Source: Streptomyces sp. SUK 48
GTDB taxonomy: Bacteria > Actinomycetota > Actinomycetes > Streptomycetales > Streptomycetaceae
DNA: 64,000 bases
Direction of reading: 5' to 3'
Assembly: GCF_009650765.1 (NCBI RefSeq)
Contig: NZ_CP045740.1
Location: 5,680,001 to 5,744,000 of the forward strand
The notes beneath the pieces are model-generated. The model searched no databases and was not told the DNA's origin. It saw only the letters and a program-made list of their open reading frames with translations. Within the stretch, counting starts at the first letter, position 1, and every line of letters begins with the position of its first letter. The translations under genes were made by a program, and so were the position numbers. Positions 16,664-25,409 of the stretch are shown in pieces.

Positions 16664-17611
16664 CCCCGAGGTCTCCGATTCCAGGCTCGCCCGGGTCTGC
16701 GGCCCGTACACCCCCAGGGGGTCGCCCTGGATGCCGCGGGCCAGCTGGTACGAGCTGACGGCGTTCTCCACGGGATGCGTGTAGACGCCGTCCGCCTCAC
16801 CCTCGTACAGGTTCAACTCCCACAGCCGGTACTCCAGTTCGACGACCTGGGGGCCGGAGTCCCCGCGTTCCAGGACCGCCGCGCTCGCCGGGGCGCCCGG
16901 CGCGGCGGCGGTGGGGGAGGGTGCCATGGACGGCGTACGGCGCGGGGCCGGGGTCGGGGTCGGCGACGGGGACCGCGTCGGGGTGGGCGAGGGGCTCGGC
17001 GGGGGCGCGGGCACCGGGCGTGCCGCCGAGCGGGACGGGGCGGAGGTGCCGTGCGCCGAGGGGGTCGCGGTGGCCGGCGGCGGCACGTCCGGGACGCTCT
17101 CCCTGACCTCCGGGGCCGCGTCGTCCCTAGACGGCGTGTGGTACGAGAACAGCGCGACACCGGCCGCCGCGACGGCCGCCACGCCCACGCCCGCCGCCGC
17201 GATCAGCGCGGTACGGCCAAATCGGCGGCGCCGGGCCGGTACCTCGGGTGCTCCGGCGGTGAGGGACTCGGGGGACGGGCCGGGTCCGCCAGGGGCTTCC
17301 GCCAAGGGCCGTACGCCGGGCACGGCCACCGGGCGCAGCGGCATCGTGGCCTCGACGGGCGGGTGAGCGGGCGGGGTGGGCGGAGCGGGCGGGGGACACT
17401 CGCCGTCCCCGGACCCCTCGCCGTCCCCGGACCCCACATCCACGTAGGGCCGGATCCGCAGCGGGTCGAAGTCCTCCACCGCTGCCGCCTGCGCGGTCCG
17501 CGTCCGGCGCAGCGCCTCGCCCGTGCGCTCGGCGCAGTCGCAGCACGGGGCGCCCGCCGCGTCCCTCGGTGTGCCGCACTCCGGGCAGGCCGTGCCCTTC
17601 TCCCCGGTCAC
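16658..17611 (-). CDS. membrane protein with zinc ribbon and peptidoglycan-binding domain
   Basis: A 317-residue protein with a GTG start preceded by GGGGAGGGG. Order: a short cytoplasmic zinc ribbon (CPECGTP..APCCDC, residues about 7-24), a Pro-rich linker, one membrane segment (TALIAAAGVGVAAVAAAGVALF, about 140-162), a long Pro/Ser/Thr-rich wall-spanning region, and a C-terminal PG_binding_1 domain (LERGDSGPQVVELEYRLWELNLYEGEADGVY and AVSSYQLARGI). It should sit in the membrane and touch peptidoglycan. The stop lies in a tandem repeat. The C-terminal SETSGP tail is short, so shifts in the array could extend the protein. Confidence 0.8.
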   Translation of the reverse strand: MTGEKGTACPECGTPRDAAGAPCCDCAERTGEALRRTRTAQAAAVEDFDPLRIRPYVDVGSGDGEGSGDGECPPPAPPTPPAHPPVEATMPLRPVAVPGVRPLAEAPGGPGPSPESLTAGAPEVPARRRRFGRTALIAAAGVGVAAVAAAGVALFSYHTPSRDDAAPEVRESVPDVPPPATATPSAHGTSAPSRSAARPVPAPPPSPSPTPTRSPSPTPTPAPRRTPSMAPSPTAAAPGAPASAAVLERGDSGPQVVELEYRLWELNLYEGEADGVYTHPVENAVSSYQLARGIQGDPLGVYGPQTRASLESETSGP

Positions 17612-17753
17612 GTCCGTCCCCTCCCCTGGAACCCCCGAAGCCACACAGGGTATGCCCATTCCCTCCACATCCGCAGGACTCGACAGGCCATAAACGGCGA
17701 CACCGCCCAGGATGGAAGGGGCGCATCCCAGCCCCCAGCCCCGGGAGGTCTTC

Positions 17754-19814
17754 ATGGCCCTGGACACGCACGGTGCGGCGAAGGACGTGGGCGGGGAGGA
17801 ACACGTGGCGCGCGGCGTGTTCGTCTCGATCGGGGCGCTGCTCCTCGGGCTGCTGCTCGCCGCGCTCGACCAGACCATCGTGTCGACCGCGCTGCCCACC
17901 ATCGTCAGCGACCTCGGCGGCCTCGAACACCTGTCCTGGGTGGTCACCGCCTATCTGCTGGCCTCGACCGCCGCGACCCCGCTGTGGGGCAAACTCGGCG
18001 ACCAGTACGGGCGCAAGAAGCTGTTCCAGACCGCCATCGTGATCTTCCTGATCGGCTCGGCGCTGTGCGGCATGGCGCAGAACATGCCCCAGCTGATCGG
18101 CTTCCGCGCGCTCCAGGGCCTGGGCGGCGGCGGGCTGATGGTGCTGTCGATGGCGATCGTCGGCGACATCGTGCCGCCCCGCGACCGGGGCCGCTACCAG
18201 GGCCTGTTCGGTGCCGTGTTCGGCGCCACCAGCGTGCTCGGACCGCTGCTGGGCGGGCTGTTCACCGAACATCTGAGCTGGCGCTGGGTGTTCTACGTCA
18301 ACCTGCCGATCGGCATCGTGGCGCTCGCCGTGATCGCCGCCGCCCTGCGCATACCGGTCCGCAGCGCCCGCCACGTCATCGACTACCTCGGCACCTTCCT
18401 GATCGCCTGCGTCGCCACCTGCCTGGTCCTGGTGGCCTCCCTCGGCGGCACCACCTGGGCCTGGGGCTCCCCGCAGATCATCGCCCTCGCGGTGGCCGGG
18501 GTGCTGCTCGCGGTCGCGTTCGTGGCCGTGGAGCGCCGGGCCGCCGAACCGGTGCTGCCGCTCGGCCTGTTCCGCATCCGCACCTTCACCCTCGCCGCCG
18601 TCATCAGCTTCATCGTCGGCTTCGCCATGTTCGGCGCGATGACCTATCTGCCGACCTTCCTCCAGGTCGTGCACGGCGTCTCCCCGACCATGTCCGGCGT
18701 GTACATGCTGCCGATGGTCTTCGGGCTGCTGCTGTCCTCCACCGTCTCCGGGCAGATCGTCAGCCGCACCGGCCGCTGGAAGGTCTTCCCGGTCACCGGC
18801 ACCGCCGTCACCGCCATCGGCCTGCTCCTGCTGCACCGCCTGGACGAGACCAGCTCCACCGCCGAGATGAGCACCTACTTCTTCGTCTTCGGTCTCGGCC
18901 TCGGCCTGGTCATGCAGGTCCTGGTGCTGATCGTGCAGAACGCCGTCTCGTACGAGGACCTGGGCGTCGCCACCTCCGGGGCGACCTTCTTCCGCTCCAT
19001 CGGGGCCTCCTTCGGCGTCGCCATCTTCGGCACCGTCTTCGCGAGCCGGCTCGCCGAGAAGCTCACCGCCGCCTTCGCGGGCGTCCGGCTGCCGCCCGGG
19101 GTGGACGCGGACACCCTCAAGGCCGACCCGCGCGGCATCGCCGCCCTGCCGCCCGCCCTGCGCCCCGCCGCCCTGCACGCCTACGCGTCGTCCATCACCG
19201 ACGTCTTCCTCTACGCCGCCCCCGTCGCCCTTCTCGGCTTCCTGCTGGCCTGGCTGCTGAAGGAGGACCCGCTGCGCGGCTCGGTCACCGCGCCGGACGC
19301 CTCCGAGACCCTCCCGCCCAACCCGGTCCAGCGCTCCTCGTACGACGAGGTGTGCCGCGCCCTGTCCGCGCTCGGCACCCGCGAGGGGCGGCGCGAGATC
19401 TACCGGGACATCACCGAGCGGGCCGGGTACGACCTGCTGCCCGCGGCCAGCTGGATGCTGCTGCGCATCCGCCGCAACGGCTCCGTGGAACCCGGGGTGC
19501 TCGCCGAGCGCAGCCCCGTCCCGCTGGAGGCCGTCATGGCCGCCGCCCGCCAGGTCGAGGAGCGGCGGCTGGCCGAACGCCGGGGTCTGGACCTGTACTT
19601 GACCGCGACCGGACGCGAGGCCGCCGAACGGCTCGCCGTGGCCCGCGAGGAGTCGCTCGCCGAACTGCTCGGCGACTGGTGGCAGCCCGGCCGCTCCACC
19701 GACCTGGTGAAACTGGTCAGGGAACTGTCGGCGGAACTGTGCGGCGCCGAACGCGAACGCCCGCACACCGTGCCCGAGCACCCGCACAACGCGCCGCAGG
19801 AGAGGCTCAGTTGA
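17754..19814 (+). CDS. MFS drug exporter (DHA2 type) fused to a MarR-like domain
   Basis: A 686-residue protein. The first 530 residues are a 14-helix DHA2/EmrB-QacA exporter: LDQTIVSTALPTI (motif D1), GKLGDQYGRKK (motif A), GRYQGLFGAVFGATSVLGPLLGG (motif C). The remaining ~150 residues, from SSYDEVCRALSALGTREGRR onwards, are soluble and read as a winged-helix MarR-like fold (MLLRIRRNGSVEPGVLAERSPVPLEAVMAAARQVEERRLAERRGLDLYLTATGREAAERL in pieces). Start ATG has GGGAGG seven bases upstream. The domain would face the cytoplasm and could sense the drug or bind DNA; either is inference. The 3' end overlaps the convergent GNAT gene by 8 bases. Confidence 0.88.
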   Translation: MALDTHGAAKDVGGEEHVARGVFVSIGALLLGLLLAALDQTIVSTALPTIVSDLGGLEHLSWVVTAYLLASTAATPLWGKLGDQYGRKKLFQTAIVIFLIGSALCGMAQNMPQLIGFRALQGLGGGGLMVLSMAIVGDIVPPRDRGRYQGLFGAVFGATSVLGPLLGGLFTEHLSWRWVFYVNLPIGIVALAVIAAALRIPVRSARHVIDYLGTFLIACVATCLVLVASLGGTTWAWGSPQIIALAVAGVLLAVAFVAVERRAAEPVLPLGLFRIRTFTLAAVISFIVGFAMFGAMTYLPTFLQVVHGVSPTMSGVYMLPMVFGLLLSSTVSGQIVSRTGRWKVFPVTGTAVTAIGLLLLHRLDETSSTAEMSTYFFVFGLGLGLVMQVLVLIVQNAVSYEDLGVATSGATFFRSIGASFGVAIFGTVFASRLAEKLTAAFAGVRLPPGVDADTLKADPRGIAALPPALRPAALHAYASSITDVFLYAAPVALLGFLLAWLLKEDPLRGSVTAPDASETLPPNPVQRSSYDEVCRALSALGTREGRREIYRDITERAGYDLLPAASWMLLRIRRNGSVEPGVLAERSPVPLEAVMAAARQVEERRLAERRGLDLYLTATGREAAERLAVAREESLAELLGDWWQPGRSTDLVKLVRELSAELCGAERERPHTVPEHPHNAPQERLS

Positions 19815-20310
19815 CCGTCTCCAACTCCTTGGCGAACCAGTGCTCGGCGTACCGGTCGGCGTTGTGGGGGCCGGTCTCGGTATAGCCGAGGCGGGCGTAC
19901 AGGGCGCGGGCCTCGACCAGGTCGCCGCGGGTGTCGAGGACGAGCCGGCGGACGCCGAGCGCGCGGGCCGCGTCCTCCGCCGCGGCCACCAGGAGCGCCG
20001 CCCCGCCCTTGCCGCGCCGGTCCTCGGCCACGAACACCCGGGTCAGTTCGGCGGTTTCGGGATCGAGGAGCCGTACGCCCGCGCTGCCGGCCGGTGTCCC
20101 GTCGTACCACCCCACCAGCAACTGCCCGTGCGGCGGGGCGAGTTCGGCGCCGGGGTCGGCCGCGATCCCCCGCTCCAGCTCCGCCGGGTCGGTGCGGTGG
20201 CCCTCGTACAGCAGGTACCAGCGGTCGCTGACCTCGGTGTAGTACGCCCGCCACAGCGCGGTGGCGACCGGCGAGCCGGGCGCCTGCGGGGTGATCGTCC
20301 ACGTCGTCAT
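19807..20310 (-). CDS. GNAT-family N-acetyltransferase
   Basis: A 167-residue GNAT protein. The acetyl-CoA binding motif appears as VFVAEDRRGKGGAALLVAAAEDAARALG (the RxGxG/A loop), followed by LDTRGDLVEARALYARLGYTE for the last strand and helix. The N-terminal region (WRAYYTEVSDRWY) would shape the acceptor site, which is unknown. An in-frame ATG at 20319 adds three residues; neither start has a clear ribosome site. Confidence 0.85.
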   Translation of the reverse strand: MTTWTITPQAPGSPVATALWRAYYTEVSDRWYLLYEGHRTDPAELERGIAADPGAELAPPHGQLLVGWYDGTPAGSAGVRLLDPETAELTRVFVAEDRRGKGGAALLVAAAEDAARALGVRRLVLDTRGDLVEARALYARLGYTETGPHNADRYAEHWFAKELETVN

Positions 20311-20466
20311 GCGGCTCATTGTGGGGCGCGGGCCGGACCGGGCCGAGCGGTTTTCCGGGCCGGACGACCCGGTGTGCCGTTGCGCCGTTTGTGAGCGGGC
20401 TTCCGGGTGACCCGCTAGGGGGGACCGGTCCGCCGGACCGGTCCGCGATCCGAGCGGAAGGCAACC

Positions 20467-21060
20467 ATGTCCACTGGCTTGATCATCTTGTTGGTCGTGA
20501 TCGTGGCGCTCGTGGTCGTCGCCGCGCTGGTGACGGTGCTGATCGGCCGCCGCCGCGGCGCCGGACCCGGTCTGAAGCGGCGCTTCGGTCCGGAGTACGA
20601 GCGCACCGTGGCCGCCCACGACGGGGACACCCAGGCCGCCGAGCGCGAGCTGAACCAGCGCGTCGAACGCCACGGCGACCTGCGGGAGCGTCCCCTCGCC
20701 CAGGACGAGCGGGACCGGTACGCGGCCCGCTGGTCGAGCGTCCAGGAACATTTCGTGGAGTCCCCGCGGCAGGCGGTGGCCGAGGCCGACCAGCTGCTCG
20801 GCGAGGTCGCCACGGTGCGCGGCTATCCCGACGGCGGACGGTACGACGAGCAGCTGGCCGCGCTGTCCGTGCACCACGCCGACCACGTCGACGGCTACCG
20901 CCGGGTGCACCGGATGGCACAGGCGGCGGGTGGTCCCGCCACGCCGGGTGCCGGGACCGAGGAGATGCGGTCGGCCCTGGTCGGCGCGCACGAGCTGTTC
21001 GACGACCTGACCGGCGCCGGGAGCGACGCGTCGACGGCCGGGCGGCACCGCGCCGCCTGA
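20467..21060 (+). CDS. membrane-anchored protein with FVxxPRxAVxEAD helical domain
   Basis: A 197-residue protein. Residues 4-27 form one membrane helix, followed by a basic patch and a cytoplasmic helical domain. RDRYAARWSSVQEHFVESPRQAVAEADQLL (about residues 78-107) carries a motif, W..vQ..FVe.PR.AV.EAD.LL, that recurs in many Streptomyces proteins and in the next gene. No catalytic residues are evident. The next gene starts 60 bases downstream on the same strand, so they are probably co-expressed and may interact. Confidence 0.75.
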   Translation: MSTGLIILLVVIVALVVVAALVTVLIGRRRGAGPGLKRRFGPEYERTVAAHDGDTQAAERELNQRVERHGDLRERPLAQDERDRYAARWSSVQEHFVESPRQAVAEADQLLGEVATVRGYPDGGRYDEQLAALSVHHADHVDGYRRVHRMAQAAGGPATPGAGTEEMRSALVGAHELFDDLTGAGSDASTAGRHRAA

Positions 21061-21119
21061 CCGGGACCGCCCCGGCGAAGCTTCACCAAGCCTCAGCGAA
21101 GAAGGAAGGGACGAACACC

Positions 21120-22226
21120 ATGCCGGACAGGAAGAACGGCCCTGGTGACGAGCGGTACTCCAGCAGCCGCTACGCCCGCCCGCCGGACGGCGAGTGGGCG
21201 CCGGAGACCGAGCAGCAGCGAGAACACGGTACGGAGGGGCTGCGCCCCGGTACCGAGGGGATGGCCGGGCGCGACCCCGGGATGGCGGGGCGCGACCCCG
21301 GGACGGCGGGGCGTGAGCCGGGGACGGCAGGCCCCGGACGGGACCTGGGGACGGCCAGACGCGATCCCGCCGGTACGGCCGGGCGTGAGCCGGGGATGGC
21401 CGGGCCTGGGCGGGACCCGGGGATGGCTGGGCGTGACCCCGAGACGGCCGGGCGCGAGCCGGGGATGGGCGGGTACGACCCGGAGATGGCCGGGCGCGAG
21501 CCGGGTATGGCTGGGCGCGACCCGGAGATGGCCGGGCGCGAGCCGGGTATGGCTGGGCGCGACCCGGAGATGGCCGGGCGTGAGCCGGGTATGGCTGGGC
21601 GCGACCCGGAGATGGCCGGGCGTGAGCCGGGTATGGCTGGGTCCGGGCAGGAGCCGGGGATGGCCGGGTACGACCCTGAGACGGCTGGGCGCGAGCCGGG
21701 TATGGCCGGGTACGACCCGGAGATGGCCGGGCGTGAGGCGTCCATGACCGGGCGCGGTGAGCCCGGCCTCGGGACGCCTGCGGCCGCCCCGGACGCGGCG
21801 CGGATGCAGGACGACGGGCTCGGCGCGCCCTCGCCCGGGGACCTCAGCGGGCGCGAGGCGCGCACCACGGAGGGCACCGCGCCGGACGCCTGGCCGGCGA
21901 CGGCGGGCGACGGGGCCGCGGGCGCGTCCTCGGAAGCCGCCGCCCCGCTGCTGCCGCACGAGGAGACCGAGCGGTGGGAGGAGCGGATACGGCAGCTGGC
22001 GGCCGGGTTCGTGGACCGGCCCAGGGCGGCCGTGGAGGAGGCCGACCGGGCGCTGGAGGAGATCGCCGCCCGGTTCGGCGAGGCCGTGACCCGGCGCCGG
22101 CGCAGCCTGCGGATGTCCTGGGAGAATGGCGAGGAGCGGAGCGCGGGGAACGAGACCGACACCGAGCAGCTGCGGCTGGCGATGCGGGACTACCGCGACC
22201 TGGCGGAACGGCTGCTGCACGGCTAG
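21120..22226 (+). CDS. repeat-rich protein with FVxxPRxAVxEAD C-terminal domain
   Basis: A 368-residue soluble protein with AAGGAAGGGA before its ATG. Residues about 46-212 are a low-complexity block built from MAGRDPE/MAGREPG heptads, in which 14-residue pairs repeat almost exactly. Residues about 275-365 are a helical domain starting EETERWEERIRQLAAGFVDRPRAAVEEADRALEEIA, the same motif as in the preceding protein. Charged alternation of R, D and E in the repeat predicts a disordered, weakly interacting linker. The function is unknown; the pairing suggests one membrane-bound and one soluble partner. Confidence 0.75.
   Translation: MPDRKNGPGDERYSSSRYARPPDGEWAPETEQQREHGTEGLRPGTEGMAGRDPGMAGRDPGTAGREPGTAGPGRDLGTARRDPAGTAGREPGMAGPGRDPGMAGRDPETAGREPGMGGYDPEMAGREPGMAGRDPEMAGREPGMAGRDPEMAGREPGMAGRDPEMAGREPGMAGSGQEPGMAGYDPETAGREPGMAGYDPEMAGREASMTGRGEPGLGTPAAAPDAARMQDDGLGAPSPGDLSGREARTTEGTAPDAWPATAGDGAAGASSEAAAPLLPHEETERWEERIRQLAAGFVDRPRAAVEEADRALEEIAARFGEAVTRRRRSLRMSWENGEERSAGNETDTEQLRLAMRDYRDLAERLLHG
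21258..21757 (+). repeat. in-gene tandem repeat, 42-bp units
   Basis: Units starting at 21483, 21525, 21567 and 21609 are almost identical over 42 bases, each coding EMAGREPGMAGRDP. More diverged 21-bp half-units fill the rest of the block. All length changes keep the frame. Confidence 0.95.
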
Positions 22227-22244
22227 GGTCTTCCGTTTGGATCA

Positions 22245-22275
22245 GGCCGGCACGCCTCGGACGGGCGTGCCGGCC
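22245..22275. terminator. bidirectional terminator
   Basis: GGCCGGCACGCC and GGCGTGCCGGCC form a perfect 12-bp stem around seven bases, 18 bases after the repeat-rich gene and before the end of the minus-strand dehydrogenase gene. Confidence 0.75.
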
Positions 22276-22355
22276 CCGGCCGCTCCGAGATGATCCGGCG
22301 GACAGCCCTGGCGGCGCGCCGGTGACGCGGTCCCGCGCCGGAGGCGGGCGGTCCG

Positions 22356-23399
22356 TCAGAAGGCGATCCGGACCTTCAGCGCCGAGCGGTCGTCCATGGC
22401 GCGATAGCCGTCCGGTACGCCGTCGAGGCCGACGGTCCGGTCGAACACCGGGCCGGGGTCGATGACGCCCGCCAGTACGTCGGTGAGCAGCTCGGGTATG
22501 TAGGCGCGGGCCGGGGCGACGCCGCCCGCCAGCGTGATGTTGCGGTTGAACATCTGGCTGATGTCCACCCCCGCGCTGCCGCCGTGGGGCACGCCGACGT
22601 AGCCCACGGCGCCGCCGTCGCGGGCGATGGAGAGGGCGGTGCGCATCGATTCCTCGGTGCCGACCGCCTCCAGCACGGCGTGGGCGCCCTGCCCGCCGGT
22701 CAGTTCACGGATCGCCTCGATCGCCGCCTCGCCCCGCTCCGCGACGACATCGGTGGCACCGAACGAGCGGGCGATGTCCGTGCGGGCCTGGTGGCGGCCG
22801 AGGGTGATGATCCGGTCGGCGCCGAGGCGGCGGGCGGCGAGCACACCGCACAGGCCGACGGCGCCGTCACCGACGACCGCGACCGTGGCACCGGGCCGGA
22901 CCCGCGCCGAGACGGCGGCGTGGTGCCCGGTGCTCATCACGTCGGACAGGGCCAGCAGGCCGGGCAGGAGCTTGTCGTCGGTGGCGGCGTCCCTGGGCAG
23001 CTGGACGAGGGTTCCGTCGGCGTACGGCACGCGCACAGCCTCGCCCTGGCCGCCGTCGGAGCCGACCTCGCCCCAGAAGCCGCCGTGCGGGCAGGAAGTC
23101 TGAAGGCCCTCTCGGCAGTGGTCGCAGGTGCCGTCGGACCAGACGAAGGGCGCGACCACGAAATCGCCGGGCGCGAAGCCGGTGACCTCGGAGCCAGTCT
23201 CCTCGACGACGCCCAGGAACTCGTGCCCGATGCGCTGCCCCGGTACGCGCGCGGCGACCCCCCGGTAGGCCCACAGGTCGCTGCCGCAGATACAGGCGCT
23301 CACCACCCGCACCACCGCGTCGCAAGGATGCTGGACGCGGGGATCCGGTACCTCTTCGATCCGGATGTCGTTCGGGCCGTGGATCACGGTGGCGCGCAT
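22356..23399 (-). CDS. zinc-dependent alcohol dehydrogenase family protein
   Basis: A 347-residue medium-chain dehydrogenase. Catalytic zinc ligands are visible as CICGSD and GHEFLG; the structural-zinc lobe is reduced, reading GTCDHCREGLQTSC with fewer spaced cysteines than classical ADHs. The Rossmann motif is VVGDGAVGLCGVLAA and GRHQAR follows at the cofactor-selective strand end, where Arg favours NADP(H). It probably reduces an aldehyde or oxidises an alcohol; the substrate is unknown. It is divergent from a LysR regulator with 111 bases between starts, the classical arrangement of a LysR-controlled gene. Confidence 0.9.
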   Translation of the reverse strand: MRATVIHGPNDIRIEEVPDPRVQHPCDAVVRVVSACICGSDLWAYRGVAARVPGQRIGHEFLGVVEETGSEVTGFAPGDFVVAPFVWSDGTCDHCREGLQTSCPHGGFWGEVGSDGGQGEAVRVPYADGTLVQLPRDAATDDKLLPGLLALSDVMSTGHHAAVSARVRPGATVAVVGDGAVGLCGVLAARRLGADRIITLGRHQARTDIARSFGATDVVAERGEAAIEAIRELTGGQGAHAVLEAVGTEESMRTALSIARDGGAVGYVGVPHGGSAGVDISQMFNRNITLAGGVAPARAYIPELLTDVLAGVIDPGPVFDRTVGLDGVPDGYRAMDDRSALKVRIAF

Positions 23400-23510
23400 G
23401 CGGGGAACTCCTGGTGCTGCGGGACGGAACGGGGGGAGACGCCCAGCGTCGCCGCCCGGGGTTCCTTCTGTCCAGCTACATCGTCTTCACCATGGGTTTA
23501 AGCTCAGCTG

Positions 23511-24434
23511 ATGCTCGATGTCCGACGGCTCGTCCTCCTGCGCGATCTGGCCGCCCACGGCACCGTGACCGCCGTGGCCGAACTGCACCGTGTCACCCCC
23601 TCCGCCGTCTCGCAGCAGCTCCGGCTCCTGGAGGAGGAGACCCGGACCCGTCTGCTGGAACGCACCGGGCGCTCCATCCACCTCACGGCCGCCGGGCGCC
23701 GCCTGGCCGAGGACACCGAGCACGTGCTCGACGCCCTGGAACAGGCGCGGAGCCACCTGCGCGGCGCGGCCGCGGAACCGGCCGGGCCGCTCCACCTCGC
23801 CTGCTTCCCCAGCGCTCTCGTCCCGCTGGCCGCGCCGCTCGCCCAAGCGCTGCGGGCCACCCATCCGGGCCTGGACCTGCACATCACCGAGGCCGAGCCC
23901 GAGCCGGCGGCGCGCCTGCTGCTCCAGCGGCGCGCCGACCTCGCGCTGACCTACCGCTACACCAACCTGGCCGACCCCACCCCCTCCGGTGTCGAGTCCC
24001 TCGTCCTCGGGGTCGACCCGCTGGTCGCCGTCCTGCGGCGCGACCACCCGGCGGCCCGCGCGAAGGGCTCACCCGTCGCGCTGCGGGAGCTCGCGGACAG
24101 CGAGTGGATCTCCGCCCCCGCGCACACCGCGTGCGGGGCGGCCGTCCTGCACGCCTGCCGGTCCGCGGGGTTCACCCCGCGGGTGCGGCACACCTGCACC
24201 GACTTCACCGCCATGATCGCCCTGACCGCGAGCTGCGGCCTCCCCGTGGTCCTCCCGCGCATGGCGGCGGCCCACCTCCCGCCCGGGCTCGCCGTCCGGC
24301 CGGTGGCCGATCCCTCGCTCGCCCGCACCATCGAGGTCGCCGTACGGCACGGAGCGAGCCAGGAGCCCCCGGTCGCGGCCTGCGTCGAGGCGGTACGAGC
24401 CCTCGTCCCGGGCGGCGCGGCCGAGGGCGGCTGA
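23511..24434 (+). CDS. LysR-family transcriptional regulator
   Basis: A 307-residue LysR regulator. The winged helix-turn-helix is at residues about 4-62 (TVTAVAELHRVTPSAVSQQLRLLEEETRTRLLERTGRSIHLTAAG in pieces), followed by a linker helix and two periplasmic-binding-fold halves. The subgroup with LDVRRLVLLRDLAAHGTV at the start is common in Streptomyces. It likely controls the divergent alcohol dehydrogenase; the region between them contains TTTAAGCTCAG near the regulator start but no convincing T-N11-A dyad. Confidence 0.9.
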   Translation: MLDVRRLVLLRDLAAHGTVTAVAELHRVTPSAVSQQLRLLEEETRTRLLERTGRSIHLTAAGRRLAEDTEHVLDALEQARSHLRGAAAEPAGPLHLACFPSALVPLAAPLAQALRATHPGLDLHITEAEPEPAARLLLQRRADLALTYRYTNLADPTPSGVESLVLGVDPLVAVLRRDHPAARAKGSPVALRELADSEWISAPAHTACGAAVLHACRSAGFTPRVRHTCTDFTAMIALTASCGLPVVLPRMAAAHLPPGLAVRPVADPSLARTIEVAVRHGASQEPPVAACVEAVRALVPGGAAEGG

Positions 24435-24454
24435 GCCACGTCGGGCGGCGGGAT

Positions 24455-24718
24455 CTACGCGGCCCAGGCACGCTCCAGCTCGGTGCGGAAGGCGGCGGGC
24501 CCGCGGCCGATCCGTTCGGCGAGCGCCGGGTCGACCGCGGCGAACTCGCCGTCGCGCGCGGCGGCGAAGACGCCGGGCATCAGGGCGGCGACCGGCGCCG
24601 GGGCGCCGCGCGGCGGCGAGGTCCTCGGCCTTGCGGGGGTCGCGGACGCTGACACCGGCGCGTTCGGCGGGGACGCGCTCCAGGAGGCGTCCGACGGTGC
24701 GGCCTGGAGATCCTGCAC
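24455..24718 (-). pseudogene. remnant of an NAD(P)H-binding SDR (NmrA/QorB-like)
   Basis: Two minus-strand frames join to give pieces of one protein. RTVGRLLERVPAERAGVSVRDPRKAEDLAA is the start of an NmrA/QorB-like SDR, and ALMPGVFAAARDGEFAAVDPALAERIGR is its C-terminal end. The whole middle is absent, a frame change lies near 24600, and no start or glycine motif remains. It is a deleted, frameshifted relic next to the tandem repeats. Confidence 0.6.
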
Positions 24719-24740
24719 GGGCGGGTGCGCCGGTTGGCGG

Positions 24741-25229
24741 GTGGCCGCGGGTCGGCGGGGAACCGGTCGCCCAGGTCATCCGGGCGGCCGGCCTGGGGGC
24801 ACCACCTGGCGCTCCATCCCTGCCGAGCGCGGCGATCCGGTGCTGCCGACCGTCCTGCGCGGGGTCATTGGTCGCGGCCGTCACCCGCGTCGGCCGGCGG
24901 GTGTCCGCGGGTCGGCGGGGAACCGGCCGCCCAGGTCATCCGGGCGGCCGGCCTGGGCGGGGTCACCACCTGGCGCTGCTCCATCCCTGCCGAGCGCGGC
25001 GATCCGGTGCTGCCGACCGTCCTGCGCGGGGTCATTGGTCGCGGCCGTCACCCGCGCCGGCCGGCGGGTGTCCGCGGGTCGGCGAGGGACCGGCCGCCCA
25101 GGTCATCCGGGCGGCCGGCCTGGGCGGGGTCACCACCTGGCGCTGCTCCATCCCTGCCGAGCGCCGCGATCCGGTGCTGCCGACCGTCCTGCGCGGGGTC
25201 ATTGGTCGCGGCCGTCACCCGCGCCGAAC
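24741..25229. repeat. three tandem copies of a ~167-bp unit
   Basis: Copies begin at 24741, 24901 and 25068 (each GTG followed by CCGCGGGTCGGCG). The last two are 167 bases apart and nearly identical; the first has lost about seven bases. Each contains CCCAGGTCATCCGGGCGGCC, CACCACCTGGCGCT and GGGGTCATTGGTCGCGGCC. Long frames exist only because GC-rich DNA lacks stops; none looks like a protein I recognise. Confidence 0.92.
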
Positions 25230-25409
25230 CAGGCGGTCCCCGCCGCGGAGTCCGGTCCCGCCGGGGCGGCCCGCGCGCTGCGCGCCGCCCTCCCCGACGA
25301 CGCCGGGGTGCTGCGCGAGTGGCTCATCCGCCCGGCGGCGGACGGTGGCACGCCGCCCGTCCGAGCGCGTCGGGCGCCCGCGCGACGGGGCCGGGGTCGC
25401 GTGTCCGGA
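25230..25409. other. non-coding or degenerate stretch
   Basis: Between the last tandem copy and the DUF1992 gene. One plus frame reads AARALRAALPDDAGVLREWLIRPAADGG, which has protein-like composition but no start, ribosome site or family I can name; it may be another decayed gene piece. Confidence 0.4.

Noticed and set aside
17127..19787. Minus-strand 886-residue frame opposite the MFS-MarR gene
   Set aside because: Shadow frame; repetitive Gly/Asp/Glu/Arg composition and no start context.
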